Shown here piece after piece: positions 62,779-64,000 of a stretch of DNA of 64,000 bases. The notes under the pieces are model-generated. The model ran no database searches. It was not told where the DNA came from and saw only the letters and a program-made list of their open reading frames with translations. This stretch comes from Macrococcoides caseolyticum. Its GTDB lineage: Bacteria > Bacillota > Bacilli > Staphylococcales > Staphylococcaceae. Each line of letters starts with the position of its first letter. Positions within the stretch are counted from its first letter, which is position 1. A program made the translations under genes and the position numbers. Location of the stretch: assembly GCF_021366795.1 (NCBI RefSeq), contig NZ_JAHCPS010000003.1:62001-126000 (forward strand), read 5' to 3'.

Positions 62779-63903
62779 AAATGAATATATAATTGAAATT
62801 AAAGCACCAATGATAAACACACTACCCACACACATTAAAACTTCATACGGTAAATGTTGTGCAATGATAAATCCACCTATAGCAGCACCTAATGCCATTC
62901 CAAATTGAGTAGACGATGTACTAAACGTTTGATTGAATCCTGCATGATGATCAGAAATTTGAATTAAACGCATTTGTGTCGGAGCATTCATCGACCATCC
63001 GATAAGCCCAAATAATATGATATTAATGCTTAACGTCCACAAGTTATATTGGGAAACCGTAAACATTAGCATAACAAAAATATAAATGCTCAGCAAAACA
63101 ATCAACGACTGCTTCACTCCGTACCTCTCTACAAGAATACTACCTAAACCACTACCGATAATCCCACTTACACCAAACAGTAAATATAAGAAACTTATTG
63201 TGCCAGCATTCATTCCAAGTGTATTGAGATAAGGCGTTAAATACATATAAAATGTACTTTGCCCAACAAAGAATAAGAATGATTGCATATGTGTAAATAA
63301 TATTCTGTACTCCTTCAATGCACCCCACTGACTAAAGAACGAAACAGATGTCTTTCCAGGGAGGTTCGGAAAATAAAATATAACAAAAATTAATATAATA
63401 ACTGATAACACAGCTGCAAACAGAAAAATCATTTGCCAGCTAAAATGCTCTGTAATTAAAATACCGAGTGGTATACCAAGTACGAGCGAGCTACTAATAC
63501 TCATCATAATGATACTAATCGCTTTCGTCTGGAAGCTTTTCTCTACGACTTCAACACACATCGATAACCCTAATCCTATTAGCATCGATACGCATACTGC
63601 AAGAATAACCCTTGAAGCAAGAAGCATGATGAAATTCACACTCAATGCGCTCATTAAGTTCCCTAAAATAAACAATACAATAAAACCAATTAATAATGAT
63701 TTTCTATTCATATTAGCAGTAGCTGACATAATAAGTGGGCCCGCTATAGCAAAACATAATGCAAATATTGTTATAAGATTACCAGCAACAGGAATTGATA
63801 CATCATAGTCACGTGCAATATAAGGTAATATACCTGATACGACAAGTTCTGTAAGGCCCGCGATAAAGGTTAGCATCGCAAGTAATAATAAATTTTTATT
63901 CAT
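62761..63903 (-). CDS. MFS exporter, DHA1 family (PbuE-like)
   Basis: About 380 residues with 12 transmembrane helices. FIAGLTELVVSGILPYIARDYDVSIPVAGNLITIFALCFAIAGP and the SRVILAVCVSMLIGLGLSMCVEVV motif resemble the DHA1 arabinose/purine exporter group (AraJ, PbuE, YdhP). The substrate is unknown. GGAGG sets the ATG at 63903, preferred over a GTG at 63915. A terminator hairpin ends only about ten nt before this ribosome-binding site, so expression is probably attenuated by a ligand or stress signal. Confidence 0.87.
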   Translation of the reverse strand: MNKNLLLLAMLTFIAGLTELVVSGILPYIARDYDVSIPVAGNLITIFALCFAIAGPLIMSATANMNRKSLLIGFIVLFILGNLMSALSVNFIMLLASRVILAVCVSMLIGLGLSMCVEVVEKSFQTKAISIIMMSISSSLVLGIPLGILITEHFSWQMIFLFAAVLSVIILIFVIFYFPNLPGKTSVSFFSQWGALKEYRILFTHMQSFLFFVGQSTFYMYLTPYLNTLGMNAGTISFLYLLFGVSGIIGSGLGSILVERYGVKQSLIVLLSIYIFVMLMFTVSQYNLWTLSINIILFGLIGWSMNAPTQMRLIQISDHHAGFNQTFSTSSTQFGMALGAAIGGFIIAQHLPYEVLMCVGSVFIIGALISIIYSFRTVVK

Positions 63904-63913
63904 AAATACCTCC

Positions 63914-63991
63914 AAAAAAATAGCGCCTTCCGAATGGAAGGCGCTGCAAGTTTGCCAACAAAATTATTGTCACCTATTACATTTTATTATA
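63914..63991 (-). promoter_or_regulatory. Attenuated leader of the MFS gene, possible riboswitch
   Basis: A minus-strand -10 (TATAAT, 63991-63986) would start RNA near 63979. After about 34 nt (GTAATAGGTGACAAT..., ending AAACTTGC) comes a perfect 10-bp terminator AGCGCCTTCC/GGAAGGCGCT (63945-63922) and seven T residues. No leader ORF fits this small space. A short aptamer overlapping the terminator's 5' side is a reasonable guess; the ligand is unknown. The -35 lies off the window. Confidence 0.6.
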
Positions 63992-64000
63992 TCGTATTAT

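Overview
This window is AT-rich low-GC Firmicute DNA and reads as a chromosome of the family Staphylococcaceae. Many products (FhuD2, MnhABCDEFG, LrgAB/LytSR, AhpCF, OatA-like, MntABC/MntR, FdhD, NarG) match Staphylococcus aureus proteins along their length but not closely. Macrococcus/Macrococcoides or a deep-branching staphylococcus is the best guess; this is inference from remembered families, not a database search. No rRNA, tRNA, phage, insertion sequence or CRISPR array was seen.

Layout. 1-5.9 kb: anaerobic respiration and formate (5' part of narG, NERD protein, molybdopterin oxidoreductase, FdhD), with paired NreC-like boxes and a Rex-like site before narG. 6-16 kb: biotin and iron-siderophore uptake, an acyl-CoA dehydrogenase, ModB, a Rex-box D-lactate dehydrogenase operon, DeoD, DedA and a TerC manganese exporter behind a yybP-ykoY riboswitch. 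16-19.5 kb: hemerythrin-like protein, a decayed YhgE/Pip gene, YitT protein and a lipase/esterase. 19.5-25.7 kb: the seven-gene mnh2-type cation/proton antiporter operon, headed by a catalytically degenerate tyrosine-recombinase-like gene whose promoter lies in a perfect palindrome. 25.8-29.6 kb: lytSR-lrgAB.

29.8-44.3 kb: OatA-like acyltransferase, a 34-codon gene, azoreductase, an ABC exporter operon with a large anchored lipoprotein-like partner, an MFS transporter, a D-Asp-ligase-like ATP-grasp enzyme, ModA and ahpCF under a PerR box. 44.5-49.1 kb: a sodium-coupled amino acid transporter preceded by an apparent tryptophan leader-peptide attenuator, then the TPP-riboswitch operon ykoEDC. 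49.2-57.4 kb: formate/nitrite channel, divergent mntR/mntABC with a MntR box, PPK2 kinase and a SAM-riboswitch metY-metA operon. 57.4-64 kb: Ca2+-type P-ATPase, fused remnants of an hssS/hrtA heme system, actP-yjcH, and an MFS exporter with a terminator-bearing leader at the window edge.

Common threads: metal and redox homeostasis (Fur, PerR, MntR, manganese riboswitch, Rex, NreC) and RNA control in cis (manganese, TPP, SAM, a proposed Trp attenuator, one unidentified leader). The strongest novelty candidate is the Trp-Trp leader at 46086-45905: six mutually exclusive RNA segments and two tandem terminators before a neurotransmitter:sodium symporter-family gene. Next are the dead recombinase that may control the mnh2 operon, and mnhE, whose alignable start codon is AUC.
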